Shown here in pieces: positions 36,808 to 45,964 of a DNA stretch of 64,000 nucleotides (its first letter is position 1; each line of letters begins with the position of its first letter). The stretch comes from JAPOXR01 sp965219635 (GTDB taxonomy: Bacteria > Pseudomonadota > Alphaproteobacteria > Rhodobacterales > Rhodobacteraceae), in contig OZ244783.1 of assembly GCA_965219635.1 (NCBI GenBank), forward strand, positions 3,348,001 through 3,412,000, given 5' to 3'. Position numbers and translations under genes: made by a program. The notes below the pieces were generated by a model, which was not told the DNA's origin, did not search any database, and saw only the letters and a list, made by a program, of their open reading frames with translations.

Positions 36808-37413
36808 TCAGTCCAGCAACCCCTGCAGCATCCGTTTGACGGCAAGCATGCCTGGGTCATCAAGGCCCTTGGATGCTTCTCCATACATACGCGCGCGGCC
36901 AAGGCCAGCTGGCTTGTCGCGAAATGCGTCAAGCGTTTCGTCGACGGCCCGCCGGGAGGCGTCAGCAATTTTTTCCCGAGTTGCGATGCCTTCCGTGGCT
37001 GTTGCCAGAGCGTCGAGAACATCCAGCACGCTCTTTTGTCCCAGTTCGCCCTTGCCGCGGGCAATCATGGCGTCGCGGGCGAGGGCGACCAATCCGGAAA
37101 TCTCGGCGTAGTCCGCTTCCGGCCGGCCCTTGGTAGCTCTGGCGGCTGCCATCAATCCGGTTGCAACCAGAGTTCCGAATGAGGACGAAGACACGCGCTG
37201 GAAGGCCTTCGAGAGTTCCATGAAGGCCCGGCCAAGGTCATCCTGCGGTAGAACTGCCGACTCGGCCTCTGCCCAGCCTTTTGCGACGGTTATGCCGAGA
37301 TCTCCATCACCGAGACGTCCGTCCTGGCTGTTGAGTTCGTCGCTGGCTTCGGCGGCAGCTTTTGCCAGCCGGCTTGCTGCCTCTTGAAGATCCTCCGGTC
37401 CGAATTGGCTCAC
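36808..37413 (-). CDS. dhaL: Dihydroxyacetone kinase-type subunit DhaL
   Basis: A 201-residue all-helical DhaL protein, the nucleotide-binding subunit. SQDGRLGDGDLGITVAKGW carries the Asp residues that hold Mg-nucleotide; SSSSFGTLVATGLMAAARAT is the conserved Gly/Ser loop. The GTG at 37413 overlaps the dhaK stop by four bases (GTGA) and is preferred to a GTG at 37440. In enteric bacteria DhaL is re-phosphorylated by the PTS protein DhaM; no dhaM is in the window, so phosphate transfer may be direct from ATP, as in triose/tetrose kinases elsewhere. Works with DhaK upstream. Confidence 0.9.
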   Translation of the reverse strand: MSQFGPEDLQEAASRLAKAAAEASDELNSQDGRLGDGDLGITVAKGWAEAESAVLPQDDLGRAFMELSKAFQRVSSSSFGTLVATGLMAAARATKGRPEADYAEISGLVALARDAMIARGKGELGQKSVLDVLDALATATEGIATREKIADASRRAVDETLDAFRDKPAGLGRARMYGEASKGLDDPGMLAVKRMLQGLLD

Positions 37414-38408
37414 TGGACCGTCCAGAACGCGCAATGGCACGGTGCCTTGAGAAGCGCCTCCAGTTCCTCGTCAAGTTTGCAGATCGTGATGGTGGCGCCG
37501 GTCATTTCCATTGATGTGGCGTATCGTCCCACCAGCGGCATCGCTATCCTGGTGCCCTCAGACGCCAGCCGGGCACTGGCTCGGCGGTACATGATGTAGA
37601 GTTCTTCCGGTGGCGTGGCGCCGAGCGAATTCACCATAATCGAACAGCAGTCGTTCGAGCCGAGCGGCATGTCCGCCAACAGCCGGTCCATCATTTCGTC
37701 GGTAATTTCGTCGGCAGTCTTCAGCTGGTCCCTCCAGATGCCAGGTTCGCCGTGGATGCCCATTCCCATTTCCATCTCGTTCGGTCCGAGTTCGAAAGTG
37801 GGTTTGCCGGCCTGGGGAACCGTGCAGGGGGTCAGCGCCATGCCGATCGAGCGGCAATTGTCGGCAGTGCGCTGGGCAATCCCGGTGACGGCCGCAAGGT
37901 CGGCCATCTCTTCAGCCTTGGCGCCCGCAATCTTGAAGGCATAGACCAGACCGCCAGTGCCCCGGCGCTTTTCGGCCTCTTCAGGGCCTGCCGAAACAAC
38001 ATCATCGGCAAGCAGTACCGTCGTCGACTCGATATCGTCCTCGAACTCGACAGTTTCTCCCGCCATGTCGAAGTTCATGACATCGCCGCCGTAATTTCCA
38101 TAGAGCCGCAGAACCCCGGCCTCGCCATTCGCTGCCCTCATGCAGTCGGCCATCTGCTCGGCTGACGGAGAGGCAAACACATCGCCGATGGCGACGGCGT
38201 CAAGAAGCCCTTGGCCGGTATATCCGGCAAAAACCGGCAAGTGCCCGGAGCCACCGCCAGATACAATTCCGACCTTGCCCTTTGTAGCTCCCGAGGCACG
38301 CGCAAGCACGCGGTGATAGGGCAGGGCATAGCAATCGGGATGAGCAGCAACCAGCCCCTCAAGCATCTCGTCGACATAGTCGGCAGGATTGTTCAGTATC
38401 TTTTTCAT
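37410..38408 (-). CDS. dhaK: Dihydroxyacetone kinase-type subunit DhaK
   Basis: A 332-residue protein, the substrate-binding subunit. VGIVSGGGSGHLPVFAGYTG near residue 45 and GNYGGDVMNFDMAGETVEF near 105 are DhaK signatures; MGMGIHGEPGIWR contains the His that binds the ketose covalently. It would phosphorylate dihydroxyacetone or a related short ketose (for example erythrulose). Follows the sugar-type binding-protein gene after two hairpins and is coupled to dhaL. The neighbouring ABC transporter suggests uptake of a polyol, triose or tetrose feeding this kinase. Confidence 0.92.
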   Translation of the reverse strand: MKKILNNPADYVDEMLEGLVAAHPDCYALPYHRVLARASGATKGKVGIVSGGGSGHLPVFAGYTGQGLLDAVAIGDVFASPSAEQMADCMRAANGEAGVLRLYGNYGGDVMNFDMAGETVEFEDDIESTTVLLADDVVSAGPEEAEKRRGTGGLVYAFKIAGAKAEEMADLAAVTGIAQRTADNCRSIGMALTPCTVPQAGKPTFELGPNEMEMGMGIHGEPGIWRDQLKTADEITDEMMDRLLADMPLGSNDCCSIMVNSLGATPPEELYIMYRRASARLASEGTRIAMPLVGRYATSMEMTGATITICKLDEELEALLKAPCHCAFWTVQ

Positions 38409-38444
38409 GGAATGCCTCCTCCGGTTTCCTGGACAGGGAAATCT

Positions 38445-38466
38445 CTGCTCCGTGTTGCCGGAGCAG
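38445..38466 (-). terminator. Hairpin 2 between binding-protein gene and dhaK
   Basis: CTGCTCCG and CGGAGCAG form a perfect eight-pair stem with a six-base loop. It is the second of two consecutive stems after the binding-protein stop. Confidence 0.6.
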
Positions 38467-38473
38467 CAAGGTT

Positions 38474-38495
38474 GGCCGGCGGTGAGCCGCCGGCC
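38474..38495 (-). terminator. Hairpin 1 after binding-protein gene
   Basis: GGCCGGCGG, a four-base loop, CCGCCGGCC: a perfect nine-pair GC stem 22 bases after the binding-protein stop. No T-run, so it may protect mRNA or reduce read-through into dhaKL. Confidence 0.65.
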
Positions 38496-38517
38496 TGTCC
38501 GTTTTCAGTGCCTGGCT

Positions 38518-40062
38518 TCAGATCTTGTAGCCGAGTGCACGGGCGCCATCGACAAAGTTCTTGTACTGCGCCTTCTGGCTGTCGATCCCCAGCTTCTGGA
38601 CGATCTGCACCCATTCCTCAGCCGCTTCGTCGAGTGCCTGTTGCGAGGTCAACTCGCCCGAAATGGCCTTCGAGATGTTGCGTCCGAGTGCGTCGGCATA
38701 TTCCGGTGCGCCTTCCCAGAAGAACTGCGGATATCCGACTTCGACATTGGCCAGGCCAGCGTCCAGGTGGTTCCGCGCCCGTCCGAAGGTGGCGAAGATG
38801 CCGTCATTGACCGGATAAAGATCGTTGGTGCCCCGCTGCGGGTTCGGCTCGATATACATCTGTGCCGCTTCATCCGTGTAGTGGGTCAGCCCGAATGGAT
38901 CCGATCCGCAGAACGGGTCGGCGACAATCCGGTCGGAATAGTCGGGATGCGACATCCGGTAGATGAAGTAGAACGCAGCATCCTTGACGTCCTGAGGCAG
39001 GTTCCGCGGAATCGACGCCGTGCGGCACCAGAGCGAAATCGCCCGGTGCTGGACGCTGCCGTCATCCATCGGCCAGCCAGGCACGATCGCCGCACCCTGA
39101 TCCTCGGCGAGGTCAAGGCCCTGTTGTTGAACCGTGAATTCGGCAAGGTCGATCCACCAGATGCTCATCACGTCTGATCCGGACTGCCACCGCTGGATGG
39201 TCGTGCCTATATCCATGGCTTCGGCGCCCGGCGGGCCGAACCGGATGATCTCGCGATAGATGTCCAGCGCCTCGGCGGCCTTGCCCTGGTTAATGACAGG
39301 GTTCATGTTCTCGTCGAAATAGTTCACGCCTGCCGAAGCGGCGATATCCATCCAGAATCCCCAGCCGAAATTGGGCGGGTTCACGACCATCGACGTGCCA
39401 TAGATGCCCTGGCTCGACAGTTCTTCGGTGAAGAACTGGGCGCAATCCAGAAAATCGTGCCAGGTCGTCGGAACCTCGAGTTCGCGCTGGAATCTTGCCG
39501 AGAACTTCTTCTGCAATTCGGGATTGGCGAAGTGCTGCTTCCTGTAGTGGAAGATGTGGATGTCGCCATCCAGCATGACTCCAACGGTATCACCGCCCCA
39601 CTTGGTGTAGAATTCCCTGTATGCGGGCATCACCCAGTCGAGGTAATCCGAGGTGCCTTCATACTGCTCGAAATATGGATCAAGCGGCTCCAGCTGGCCG
39701 GTCGAGGCGAAGGCCCCGAAGAACAGCGACGGATACTGAACGAAGTCGAACCTTGGACGGCGGGAAAGAAGCTGGGGCAGGATCTTTGCGACCGCGTCGC
39801 CGCCATCATACATTTCACGGCTTTCGATCCCGACACCGGCTTCCGCCATCAGGTGGTCCGAGAGCCAAAGCGGCGCATGCAGCCAGTTCGAGTCCTGAAA
39901 ATACTTCAGTCCGACGTCATTGAAGAGCTTCTTGCCGGGAGGCACCGCCTCCTGGCCCCAGGCCATGCGGCCCGGCACTGCGGCCCCGGTTGCCGCGGCC
40001 CCGGCGCCCAGCGCAACGTTCTTCATGAACTTGCGCCTTGTCCAATTGCTCATCATTCCCAT
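38518..40062 (-). CDS. Sugar/polyol ABC transporter substrate-binding protein, Tat-exported
   Basis: A 514-residue family 1-type binding protein. Twin-arginine signal WTRRKFMKN then an Ala/Gly-rich stretch ending RMAWGQ. Internal phrases such as FDFVQYPSLFFGAFASTGQL, YFEQYEGTSDYLDWVMPAYR and GSDVMSIWWIDLAEF match large binding proteins of polyol/glycerol-type importers. AGGAGG lies seven bases before the first ATG (40062). Fifth gene of the operon permease-permease-ATPase-ATPase-binding protein-dhaKL. Ligand not determined; triose or tetrose polyol suspected from the kinase genes. Confidence 0.9.
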   Translation of the reverse strand: MGMMSNWTRRKFMKNVALGAGAAATGAAVPGRMAWGQEAVPPGKKLFNDVGLKYFQDSNWLHAPLWLSDHLMAEAGVGIESREMYDGGDAVAKILPQLLSRRPRFDFVQYPSLFFGAFASTGQLEPLDPYFEQYEGTSDYLDWVMPAYREFYTKWGGDTVGVMLDGDIHIFHYRKQHFANPELQKKFSARFQRELEVPTTWHDFLDCAQFFTEELSSQGIYGTSMVVNPPNFGWGFWMDIAASAGVNYFDENMNPVINQGKAAEALDIYREIIRFGPPGAEAMDIGTTIQRWQSGSDVMSIWWIDLAEFTVQQQGLDLAEDQGAAIVPGWPMDDGSVQHRAISLWCRTASIPRNLPQDVKDAAFYFIYRMSHPDYSDRIVADPFCGSDPFGLTHYTDEAAQMYIEPNPQRGTNDLYPVNDGIFATFGRARNHLDAGLANVEVGYPQFFWEGAPEYADALGRNISKAISGELTSQQALDEAAEEWVQIVQKLGIDSQKAQYKNFVDGARALGYKI

Positions 40063-40121
40063 GACTGAACCTCCTTTGTTTTGTCAGTCGATACGGGGCC
40101 TCTCATCATGTGAAAGGCCGG

Positions 40122-41222
40122 TCAAGAAATCAGCGCCTCCGTCTCCGGGTCGAAGACCATGACGCTTGACGGGTCATAACCGAGGCGGACCGCAGCGCCG
40201 GGCGCAAGCCGCGTATCCGGGGGCACCAGCGCCTGAAAGCGCGACTCCCCATTGTTCACGGTCAGCATGGATCGTTCACCAAGATATTCGTTAATCGAGA
40301 CGACTGCATCAAGTGCAAATTCCGTTTCGGCAATCGAGAGATTCTGGGGACGGATGCCGGCAATCACCGATGCGCTTCCTGAAGACCTCAACGCCGCCGC
40401 CGTTTTCTGGCTGGGCGCCAGGACGAGACTGGAATTCTCGACGACGAGGGTCAGTCCCTTGCCGTTGTCCTTGACGCTGGCGCGGAAGAAGTTTGTAGGT
40501 GGCTCGCCGATGAAGTCGGCCACGAACACATTGGCCGGACGGTTGTAGAGTTCGTTGCGGTTGCCGACCTGTTGCATCTTGGCATTGGACATGACCGCGA
40601 CGCGGTCGGCGAGTGCAAGCGCCTCCACCTGATCGTGCGTCACGTAGATCATGGTCCGGCCAAGTTCGCGATGCAGGCGTTTGAGGTCGAACAGCATCTG
40701 GAACTTCAGATGTGCATCAAGGTGACTCATGACCTCGTCCAGGATGAACACCGACGGTTCCCGTATCAGTGCTCGCCCGAGGGATACCCGTTGCTGCTGG
40801 CCGCCCGAGAGTTCGGGCGGGAACGAGTCCAGGATATTGGTGATCTGAAGCAACTCGGCGATTTCCCGCGCCTTCTGCCGCCGCGTTCCTTCATCAAGGC
40901 CGCGTACTTCAAGCGGGAAGGACAGGTTCTCCTCGACAGTGAAGTTGGGATAGAGGGCGTAGGTTTCGAACGCCATGGCGACGTTGCGGTCCTGCGGCTC
41001 GAGGTTGGTGATGTCCCTGTCATCGAAAAGTATGCTTCCCGATGTGACGCTTTCCAGCCCGACAATCATCCGCAGGGTTGAGGTCTTGCCGCATCCGGAT
41101 GGTCCGAGGAGCGCAACAAACTCGCCGTCTGCAATTTCCAGGTCCAGGTCCTGAACAGCGTGGACGCGGCTGGCTCCCCGCCCGTAGATCTTGTTGACCT
41201 TGGTCAATGACACCCGAGACAT
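40122..41222 (-). CDS. Sugar/polyol ABC transporter ATP-binding protein (second of two)
   Basis: A 366-residue MalK/UgpC-like ATPase. GPSGCGKTS (Walker A), LSGGQQQRVSLGRALIR (signature) and FILDEVMSHLDA (Walker B) with a C-terminal TOBE-like regulatory domain (from about 240). The usual DEPLSNLDA is changed to DEVMSHLDA, but catalytic Glu remains. Start ATG shares a base with the previous stop (TGATG). Two non-identical ATPases in one operon is the arrangement of glycerol-type (GlpS/GlpT) importers, where they form a heterodimer. Confidence 0.91.
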   Translation of the reverse strand: MSRVSLTKVNKIYGRGASRVHAVQDLDLEIADGEFVALLGPSGCGKTSTLRMIVGLESVTSGSILFDDRDITNLEPQDRNVAMAFETYALYPNFTVEENLSFPLEVRGLDEGTRRQKAREIAELLQITNILDSFPPELSGGQQQRVSLGRALIREPSVFILDEVMSHLDAHLKFQMLFDLKRLHRELGRTMIYVTHDQVEALALADRVAVMSNAKMQQVGNRNELYNRPANVFVADFIGEPPTNFFRASVKDNGKGLTLVVENSSLVLAPSQKTAAALRSSGSASVIAGIRPQNLSIAETEFALDAVVSINEYLGERSMLTVNNGESRFQALVPPDTRLAPGAAVRLGYDPSSVMVFDPETEALIS

Positions 41223-42331
41223 CAGGCGCCCTCGGCGATGTTGCGGCCGCTATCGGCGTCGAAGAAATGGAAGCGGTCCGGCTCCACTGCCAGAACCACC
41301 TGTTGCCCGGGTTCGTAGTGGGCCTCTGGGCTGGTGAGCGCCGTCAGGCGCACCCCGCCCGACCGCGCCAGCATGATGCCTGTTGCGCCGAGCGGTTCGA
41401 AGACATCCACTTCCGCCTTCACATGGTCAGTGCCCTCGCCAGCGTCTTCAACCGGCCGCAGGAACTGCGGGCGCAGGCCGACGATGATCCTCTCGTTCTG
41501 GCGCTTATCGAGCAGTGAACGAGCCGAACTGCCAACCCGGAAGCTGAGATCTCCTGACTCGGCCTGGACGTACAAATCATCGGCCTCCCGCTGCAAGCGG
41601 GCATTGATCACATTGATCGTGGGTTGACCCAGATGCTCGGCAACCGTGAGGTTTGCCGGCCTTTCAAAGAGGTCCCGGGGGGCCCCGACCTGTTCCAGCC
41701 GTCCGCCCTTGCCCATGACCCCGATCCGGTCGCCAAGCGACAACGCCTCGGCATAGTCGTGGGTCACGTAGACCGTCGCCACCTTGCGCAGGTCCTCAAG
41801 TGTATGGAACTGGGTTCTCAGTTCGTGCCTGATCTTCGCATCCAGGTGACTGATCGGTTCATCCAGCAGGAACACCTCGGGGTCGGCGACCAGGGTCCGG
41901 CCTAGCGCCGTTCGCTGTTTCTGGCCCCCGGAAATCTCTCCGGGCTTGCGGTCCAAAAGCTGATCGATCCGGAGCAGCCGCGCCACATCCTCGATCCGCC
42001 TGTTTCTCTCATCAGCAGGCACGCGCCTTGCCCGCAGGGGGCTGGCGATATTCTCACGGACGCTCAGATGCGGAAAGAGCGCATAGCTCTCGAAGGTCAT
42101 CGCGATCCGCCGCCGGTATGGAGGCAGGCGGGTCTGGTCCTTGCCTCCGACGATGACCCGTCCGGCATCGGGCGTTTCCAGCCCGGAAATAAGCCGGAGC
42201 AGCGTGGTCTTGCCGATGCCGGACGCTCCCACGATGACGAAGAACTCGCCCTCTTCAACGGCCAGTGACAACTCGTCGATAACCGGAAAACTCCAGCCTT
42301 TGCACAGGCGTTCGACCTCCAGGCGCGCCAT
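41222..42331 (-). CDS. Sugar/polyol ABC transporter ATP-binding protein (first of two)
   Basis: A 369-residue MalK/UgpC-like ATPase: GASGIGKTT, ISGGQKQRTALGRTLVA, FLLDEPISHLDA, and a C-terminal TOBE-like domain. The ATG at 42331 overlaps the permease stop by one base (TGATG); a long upstream in-frame extension to 42445 lies inside the permease gene and is rejected. Partner of the second ATPase. Confidence 0.91.
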   Translation of the reverse strand: MARLEVERLCKGWSFPVIDELSLAVEEGEFFVIVGASGIGKTTLLRLISGLETPDAGRVIVGGKDQTRLPPYRRRIAMTFESYALFPHLSVRENIASPLRARRVPADERNRRIEDVARLLRIDQLLDRKPGEISGGQKQRTALGRTLVADPEVFLLDEPISHLDAKIRHELRTQFHTLEDLRKVATVYVTHDYAEALSLGDRIGVMGKGGRLEQVGAPRDLFERPANLTVAEHLGQPTINVINARLQREADDLYVQAESGDLSFRVGSSARSLLDKRQNERIIVGLRPQFLRPVEDAGEGTDHVKAEVDVFEPLGATGIMLARSGGVRLTALTSPEAHYEPGQQVVLAVEPDRFHFFDADSGRNIAEGA

Positions 42332-43206
42332 CAGCCCTTTACCACCCCGAGCGAGAGGCCTCGCACCATGTAGCGCCGAAGCAGAATGAACAGCGTGACC
42401 GGCGGGATCATTGCGATCAGGGAGAACGCCATCTGCAGATTCCACAGCGTTTGGGAACCGTGGGTGAATGTCGGAATCACGATGGTGTAGGTGCGCACCT
42501 CCGAGCCGACGAACAGATTGGCAAACAGGTATTCGTTCCAGGCAAAGATCCAGCAGAGCATCGCCACCGAGATCATTCCCGGCAGCACCAGCGGCAAGGT
42601 CACCTTTGCGAAGGCGCGTACAGGTGTCCAGCCGTCGAGGTATGCTGCCTCTTCGATTTCAAGCGGGGTGTCGCGGAAGAACACCATCATCAGCCAGGTG
42701 GCGAGCGGCAGATTGAAGACGAGGTAGAGGAGTATGAGAGAGATGTGGCTGTCCGTTCCCCACGGCGTGTTGTCGAACAGGAAGAACATCGGGACCAGGA
42801 TGGCCACGGGAGGAAACATGCGGTTGGAGAGGATCCAGAAGGCGAGGTTTTCACCGCCAGCCTGGCGCGGAAACCGCGCAAATGCATAGCCGGCCAGCGA
42901 TCCCAGAAACAGTGCGAGCGCCGTATTGGCGGTAGCGATGATGAAGCTGTCCACCAGCGCATTGAAATTGGTCCTTTCGGCGAACACGCCCGCAAAGTTG
43001 CCCGGTTGCCAGTCCCGCGGCCAGAAGGTCGGCATGGTCAGATTGGTCTCCGCCGCAGTCTTGAAGGCGGTAATGGTCATGAAATACAGCGGGAAGACGG
43101 TAAACAGTATCCAGAGCGCCAGAAACGCAAGGAAAAGGTAGCGGACATATTTCCACATGTCGGCCGGCCGGCCGGACTGTTCGGCAACAGGTGCGCTGGC
43201 CGTCAT
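42331..43206 (-). CDS. Sugar/polyol ABC transporter permease (MalG type)
   Basis: A 291-residue inner-membrane permease with six hydrophobic segments. VFPLYFMTITAFKTAAETN, the NRMFPPVAILVPMF segment, and the EAA coupling loop EIEEAAYLDGWTPVRAFAK are typical of MalG-like permeases. A TTG at 43230 is in frame, but the ATG at 43206 is preferred. Partner of the MalF-type permease upstream. Confidence 0.91.
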   Translation of the reverse strand: MTASAPVAEQSGRPADMWKYVRYLFLAFLALWILFTVFPLYFMTITAFKTAAETNLTMPTFWPRDWQPGNFAGVFAERTNFNALVDSFIIATANTALALFLGSLAGYAFARFPRQAGGENLAFWILSNRMFPPVAILVPMFFLFDNTPWGTDSHISLILLYLVFNLPLATWLMMVFFRDTPLEIEEAAYLDGWTPVRAFAKVTLPLVLPGMISVAMLCWIFAWNEYLFANLFVGSEVRTYTIVIPTFTHGSQTLWNLQMAFSLIAMIPPVTLFILLRRYMVRGLSLGVVKG

Positions 43207-43222
43207 TTTGGCGCCCCGGTGA

Positions 43223-44239
43223 TCATGCAAATCCTTGCGCTTTCATGACCCGTTTCATGTATTTCAGGAACAGGGTGATGATCACTGCCGAGATTGCAAA
43301 GATGACAATGGCGTAGGCTGCTGCCTCGCCAATCGCAAACTCGCGGATGCCGCGTTGGAAGGCGATATAGGTCGGCAGTTCAGATGATTGCGCCGGTCCT
43401 CCGCTTGTCATGATATAGACAAGGTCCACGAATTTGAACGCGTCTGTAAAGCGGAGGATGAAGGCGATAGCGATCACCTCCTTGAGCATCGGCAGCGTGA
43501 TGCGCCGAAGGACCTTCCACTGGCCAGCGCCGTCAACGCGGGCAGCTTCGTAAACGGCTGGTGGCAGCGAGACGCGTCCCGAATAGACAATCAGCAGCGG
43601 CAACGCGACCCAGTTCCAGGTGTCGGCGATAATGATGGACCACAGCGAGATCCCGGCGTTGAACCACTCGATATGGCTACCGATGAGTCCAAGATTGAGG
43701 AGCGCCTGATTGACGGCGCCATTGGACGGGGTCAGCAGGAACCTCCACAGCACTCCGACAATCGAAGGAGGAAGCATCATCGGCAGCACGAGCAGGATCA
43801 GGATCACTGTTCGCAGGGCGTTTGATTTGACGAACTCGTAAAGTGTCAATGCCAGAGCGGAGCCGATGATCACCTGCAGGCAGGCACCGAATGTCAGATA
43901 CTGAACCAGGTGGCCCAGAGACTGCTGGAACCTGTCCGAGCCGAGCACCTGAGCATAATTCTGGAAGCCGATGTACTCATGCGACCCCATGAACAGGCCC
44001 TGAATGTTGGTGTCGCGTAGCGAGTGATAGAACATCCAGATGGTCGGATAGATGACAATGGCAAGGAGAACAGCCACCGGCAGGCCAACAAGTGCCACCG
44101 GGACCCAGCGGGCAACTATCAGTGGGCGGGTGGTCCGCTTGTTCCGGAACCACTCCGGCAGGGCTTCCGGCTTGTCTTGCCCGGCAGGATTCATGTTTGC
44201 TTTAACAAGGTTGGCCGATGCATCTCTTGCCTTGGCCAT
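43223..44239 (-). CDS. Sugar/polyol ABC transporter permease (MalF type)
   Basis: A 338-residue inner-membrane permease. Hydrophilic N-terminus of about 40 residues, then VPVALVGLPVAVLLAIVIYP and MFYHSLRDTNIQGLFMGSHE; coupling loop PAVYEAARVDGAGQWKVLRR. First gene of the transporter-dhaKL operon; its promoter lies in the 428-base gap shared with mtnK on the other strand. Confidence 0.91.
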   Translation of the reverse strand: MAKARDASANLVKANMNPAGQDKPEALPEWFRNKRTTRPLIVARWVPVALVGLPVAVLLAIVIYPTIWMFYHSLRDTNIQGLFMGSHEYIGFQNYAQVLGSDRFQQSLGHLVQYLTFGACLQVIIGSALALTLYEFVKSNALRTVILILLVLPMMLPPSIVGVLWRFLLTPSNGAVNQALLNLGLIGSHIEWFNAGISLWSIIIADTWNWVALPLLIVYSGRVSLPPAVYEAARVDGAGQWKVLRRITLPMLKEVIAIAFILRFTDAFKFVDLVYIMTSGGPAQSSELPTYIAFQRGIREFAIGEAAAYAIVIFAISAVIITLFLKYMKRVMKAQGFA

Positions 44240-44667
44240 GTTACGGAATCACTGAACAAGTAACTGGTACTCCCGCCGCCCATCAACCGCTTCACCGGTA
44301 TGCCGGAGGGCGGTAACTCATTGACATAAGCTGACATAGTTGCAGGGATTGGTCAACATCCAACATCCAATCCGGCCTGCGGGTTCCGCAGACCCCAAGC
44401 AGATTGCCGGGAGCGCAGAGTAGCTTGGACCGGCGCTGCAATGGCCATCTTCTTGACGCAGCATCGACGGATTGCAATCATTGCGCGAATGGCCGGTGCT
44501 GGCATGAGCCATGTTTCTGCAGTCATGCAGAGCAGGGTAATTCCTCGTGCGCGTCCCGTCCGCTACATAGGCCGGCAGGCGTGTACTCCGGCTGAGGTGC
44601 GTATGCCGGTGCGGGTCTGGCAGTTGCACGAATTTGAGCCCGCTGACACAGACTGGGAGACTCCTCC
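44240..44667. other. Divergent promoter region between ABC operon and mtnK
   Basis: 428 bases, gene-free apart from a doubtful 76-codon plus-strand frame (44441-44671) whose stop overlaps the mtnK ATG. No recognisable SAM-type riboswitch. GGGAG eight bases before the mtnK start is a good ribosome-binding site. Confidence 0.5.
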
Positions 44668-45951
44668 ATGAACACGCCTCACGGCTACAGGATTCTTGAT
44701 GTTGATGGCTTGCGATCTCTCATCGCAAGCCTTCCGATCGGTAATGAACCGGGAGGCGCGCCGGAAGAGTGGACGATTGAGGAAGTTGGAGACGGAAACC
44801 TCAATCTGGTCTTCCTCGTGCGTGGTGACAAGGGCGGTTTCGCCGTCAAGCAGGCATTGCCATACGTTCGGCTGGTCGGCGAGAGTTGGCCTCTGCCCCT
44901 TTCACGTGCGCACTACGAACACATGGCCCTGACTTTCCAGGCCAGGCATGCGCCGGGGCTTGTTCCGGCGGTCAGGCATTACGATGAAGATCTCGCGCTG
45001 ATCGTGATGGAACTTCTGGAGCCACACATCATCATGCGTCGCGGAATGATTGCCGGAACCGTCTATCCGCGATTTGCCGAGGACATCTCCACATTCATGG
45101 CGGCAACCCTGTTCCACACATCGCTGCTGGCCCTTTCGGCAGAGCAACTGAAGGGCATGATCGCGGACTTTGCCGGAAACACTGCCCTGTGCAAGATAAC
45201 CGAGGATCTGATCTTCACCGAACCCTACATGATTGCCGAAAACAACCGCTGGACGAGTCCCTGGCTGGATGATCATGCCCGGGCCGTACGCGAGGACACT
45301 GCTCTCAAGGTTGCCATTTCGCGGCTCAAGCTCAAATTCACCGGCTCGCCCGAAGCGCTCATTCACGGCGACCTGCATACCGGTTCGGTTATGCTGACAG
45401 CGGAAGATACCCGGATCATCGATCCCGAATTCGCCTTCATGGGTCCTATTGGTTTTGATGTCGGAGCCGTGATTGCAAATCTGCTTCTGAACTATTTCAG
45501 TCAGATCGGCCACGAGGAGAGCGAGGGAGCGCGCGACTCTTATCGCGACTGGGTTCTGACCACGGTGGAGGAAGTCTGGTCAATGTTCCGGCAGAAGTTC
45601 CTTGCCCATTGGGAGGCCAACGGGACAGGCGACGGCTATCCGGCTCCATTGTTTCAGGATTCTGCTGGACAGGCAGGCCTTGCAGCAGAGCGGGAAGCAT
45701 ACATGGACCGTCTGTTCCAGGACACGCTCGGGTTTGCTGCGGCAAAAATGAACAGGCGCATACTGGGACTGGCGCACAACATTGATCTGGAGTGGATCGA
45801 GGATGAGAGAATTCGCGCAACCGCCGAGGCCCGGTCTCTGAAGCTGGCCAGGGATATGATGGTGAACACAGGCAGCTATGGCAGTATTGAAGCAGTCACG
45901 GAAGCGGCACGGGACATCAACCGTTTCGATCCCGGCTTTGCAGATTCATAA
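44668..45951 (+). CDS. mtnK: S-methyl-5-thioribose kinase
   Basis: A 427-residue aminoglycoside-phosphotransferase-fold kinase. IEEVGDGNLNLVFLVRGDKG is the nucleotide-binding loop, ALIHGDLHTGSVMLT the catalytic loop (Asp in HGDLH), and IIDPEFAFMGPIGFDVG the metal-binding loop of MtnK. It phosphorylates 5-methylthioribose in methionine salvage. Length and motifs match bacterial MtnK. Followed 13 bases later by mtnA, its pathway partner. Confidence 0.93.
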   Translation: MNTPHGYRILDVDGLRSLIASLPIGNEPGGAPEEWTIEEVGDGNLNLVFLVRGDKGGFAVKQALPYVRLVGESWPLPLSRAHYEHMALTFQARHAPGLVPAVRHYDEDLALIVMELLEPHIIMRRGMIAGTVYPRFAEDISTFMAATLFHTSLLALSAEQLKGMIADFAGNTALCKITEDLIFTEPYMIAENNRWTSPWLDDHARAVREDTALKVAISRLKLKFTGSPEALIHGDLHTGSVMLTAEDTRIIDPEFAFMGPIGFDVGAVIANLLLNYFSQIGHEESEGARDSYRDWVLTTVEEVWSMFRQKFLAHWEANGTGDGYPAPLFQDSAGQAGLAAEREAYMDRLFQDTLGFAAAKMNRRILGLAHNIDLEWIEDERIRATAEARSLKLARDMMVNTGSYGSIEAVTEAARDINRFDPGFADS

Positions 45952-45964
45952 AGAAAGCTGAAAC

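Noticed and set aside
44240..44667. SAM-type riboswitch before mtnK
   Set aside because: Expected for methionine salvage in some bacteria, but I could not match the conserved core of any SAM riboswitch class.
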